Shown piece after piece: positions 5,640 through 6,275 of a stretch of 6,275 nt of DNA; position 1 is the stretch's first letter, and every line of letters begins with the position of its first letter. The DNA comes from Candidatus Falkowiibacteriota bacterium (lineage in GTDB: Bacteria > Patescibacteriota > Patescibacteriia > Patescibacteriales > WJLG01). The DNA is taken from NCBI GenBank assembly GCA_014728685.1, contig WJLG01000019.1, forward strand, positions 1 through 6,275, given 5' to 3'. A model generated the notes under the pieces. That model was given only the letters and a program-made list of their open reading frames with translations, ran no database searches and was not told the origin of the DNA. A program made the position numbers and the translations under genes.

Positions 5640-5789
5640 CTACTTACAAGTCTCTTCATCAACGACAAAAGTTCTTCTGTCTGTGAATTCCGATCTTTTA
5701 CCCTTGTTCCAGTTTCTGGTCGGAGTTATCCAGCCGACTACTCGGCTATAGACGATGCACTCTTGTCGTTTGGTCTTTGTTGGACTCAT
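5640..5789 (-). CDS. separate glycyl-radical C-terminal domain of anaerobic ribonucleotide reductase
   Basis: 49 residues from ATG 5789 to TAG 5640. The sequence contains the NrdD tail: RQECIVYSRVVGW (8-20), with the radical glycine at G19 in the RVVG motif, then TPTRNWNKGKRSEF (22-35) and TDRRTFVVDEE. In ordinary NrdD this follows the zinc-site cysteines in the same polypeptide. Here it is separated from the NrdD frame by 111 bases beyond the TGA, including TAATAATAA and further stops, though it lies in the same frame. Its own ATG has only GAG six bases upstream; GAGGAGG at 5831-5825 is too distant and sits in a hairpin loop. It could act in trans like YfiD/GrcA, the stand-alone glycyl-radical part of pyruvate formate-lyase. 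Alternatives: joined by RNA splicing or ribosome bypass, or the remains of an insertionally broken gene. Too short for default gene callers. Confidence 0.8.
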   Translation of the reverse strand: MSPTKTKRQECIVYSRVVGWITPTRNWNKGKRSEFTDRRTFVVDEETCK

Positions 5790-5798
5790 ATAAAGCTC

Positions 5799-5853
5799 AA
5801 TTAAGACTTATAATTAAGTGGGAGCCCTCCTCGCTTAACTTATAATCTTAATT
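5799..5853. repeat. long inverted repeat between the two nrdD parts
   Basis: The arms 5799-5818 and 5834-5853 form 19 pairs with two single-base bulges (5807 and 5839). The 15-base loop carries the minus-strand Shine-Dalgarno-like GAGGAGG (5831-5825). In the minus-strand message the stem lies just before the start of the glycyl-radical ORF. After the stem the plus strand is T-rich, the minus strand is not, so it is not a terminator in the nrd direction. It may control initiation or ribosome passage, or be an inserted repeat. Confidence 0.7.
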
Positions 5854-5867
5854 TTTATTTTTGTTTT

Positions 5868-5883
5868 TAAGCCTTTTGGCTTA
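5868..5883. repeat. small hairpin after the NrdD stop
   Basis: TAAGCC (5868-5873) pairs with GGCTTA (5878-5883), loop TTTT. On the minus strand it falls between the triple stop TAATAATAA and the long inverted repeat and is followed by A-rich, not T-rich, sequence. On the plus strand TTTTATT follows, but no gene precedes it there. Role unclear. Confidence 0.45.
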
Positions 5884-5900
5884 TTTTATTATTAATTATA

Positions 5901-6275
5901 TCAAGCTATAGCTTGTATGATATTCCTTTCTTCATCTGCCCCGCTCGAATCGCTTTCGGCAGATACTCTGATCTCTTCTTTGATCTCCACTTCCTGTTTG
6001 AAAGCTTCCTTGGGAGCAGCTGCTTCCGAGGCCGGGATCTCGACCGTTTCTTCAGTATAGCCCATTTCCTTATCGCATTTCGGGCAATATCTGTGCTCGC
6101 CCTGGATATAGCCGTGCTTCGGACAGATCGAAAAGGTCGGAGTGATGGTAAAATACGGTAATTTGTAATTGTAAACTATCTTCTTCACCAAACTTTTGGC
6201 CACTTCCGGATCAGATATTCTTTCACCCAAGAATCCATGAAGGACCGTACCACCGGTATAGCGGGTCTGCAGATC
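5901..6275 (-). CDS. nrdD: anaerobic ribonucleoside-triphosphate reductase, C-terminal part lacking the glycyl-radical motif
   Basis: Class III reductase making deoxynucleotides from ribonucleoside triphosphates without oxygen. Only the last 124 codons are in view; the start is beyond 6275. The visible part opens with DLQTRYTGGTVLHGFLGERI, a conserved NrdD block, then FTITPTFSICPKHGY and HRYCPKC. The zinc-site candidates are C51, H54, C64 and C67 of the visible part; four Cys is usual, so His in the second place is notable. After C67 come 57 residues of Glu/Ala/Lys-rich, linker-like sequence ending NIIQAIA and TGA. The glycyl-radical segment expected soon after the last CxxC is absent from this frame and is found in the separate downstream ORF at 5640-5789. 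The stop overlaps a perfect 14-base palindrome at 5902-5915. Confidence 0.93.
   Translation of the reverse strand, partial: DLQTRYTGGTVLHGFLGERISDPEVAKSLVKKIVYNYKLPYFTITPTFSICPKHGYIQGEHRYCPKCDKEMGYTEETVEIPASEAAAPKEAFKQEVEIKEEIRVSAESDSSGADEERNIIQAIA

Noticed and set aside
5868..5890. Intrinsic terminator on the plus strand
   Set aside because: Only a 6-pair stem with an interrupted T-run, and no plus-strand gene upstream to terminate.
5901..5903. TGA read as glycine (as in some CPR lineages) to continue NrdD
   Set aside because: Three TAA codons and later stops follow in the same frame, so recoding TGA alone would not reach the glycyl-radical segment. TGA does not interrupt the other genes here.

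Overview
The window looks like part of a small-genome, AT-leaning bacterium of the Candidate Phyla Radiation (Patescibacteria, Parcubacteria-like). This is an inference from Lys-rich protein style, tight minus-strand gene packing, an archaeal-looking UppP variant and weak or absent Shine-Dalgarno sites on several genes. No rRNA, tRNA, transposase or CRISPR array was found.

Layout. Bases 1-2806 (minus) hold most of dnaE, the replicative DNA polymerase III alpha subunit, cut by the window at its C-terminus. Bases 2807-2997 form a divergent control region. It has an AT-rich palindrome between a perfect Shine-Dalgarno site and the dnaE start, and a perfect consensus promoter facing the other way. 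Bases 2998-3503 (plus) hold a small gene for a secreted protein of unknown family. Its message is tiled from ribosome-binding site to terminator by about 13 consecutive local hairpins. Bases 3515-4779 (minus) hold uppP, preceded in transcription order by a small membrane protein gene with a promoter that may make a leaderless mRNA. Bases 4794-6275 (minus) hold the anaerobic ribonucleotide reductase locus.

The reductase locus is broken up. The NrdD reading frame ends at 5901 after its zinc-site cysteines, without the glycyl-radical motif. After about 110 bases with several in-frame stops and a long hairpin, a separate 49-codon ORF (5640-5789) starts with its own ATG and encodes exactly the missing glycyl-radical tail (SRVVGW, then WNKGKRSEF). 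nrdG, the radical-SAM activase that would install the radical, follows and carries a hairpin-rich in-frame insertion near its iron-sulfur motif.

The two most unusual observations are the hairpin-tiled coding transcript at 3001-3495, whose start site sits in a fourU-like RNA-thermometer hairpin, and the split NrdD. NrdD, the glycyl-radical peptide and NrdG together would make deoxynucleotides anaerobically for DnaE. UppP recycles undecaprenyl phosphate for envelope synthesis.
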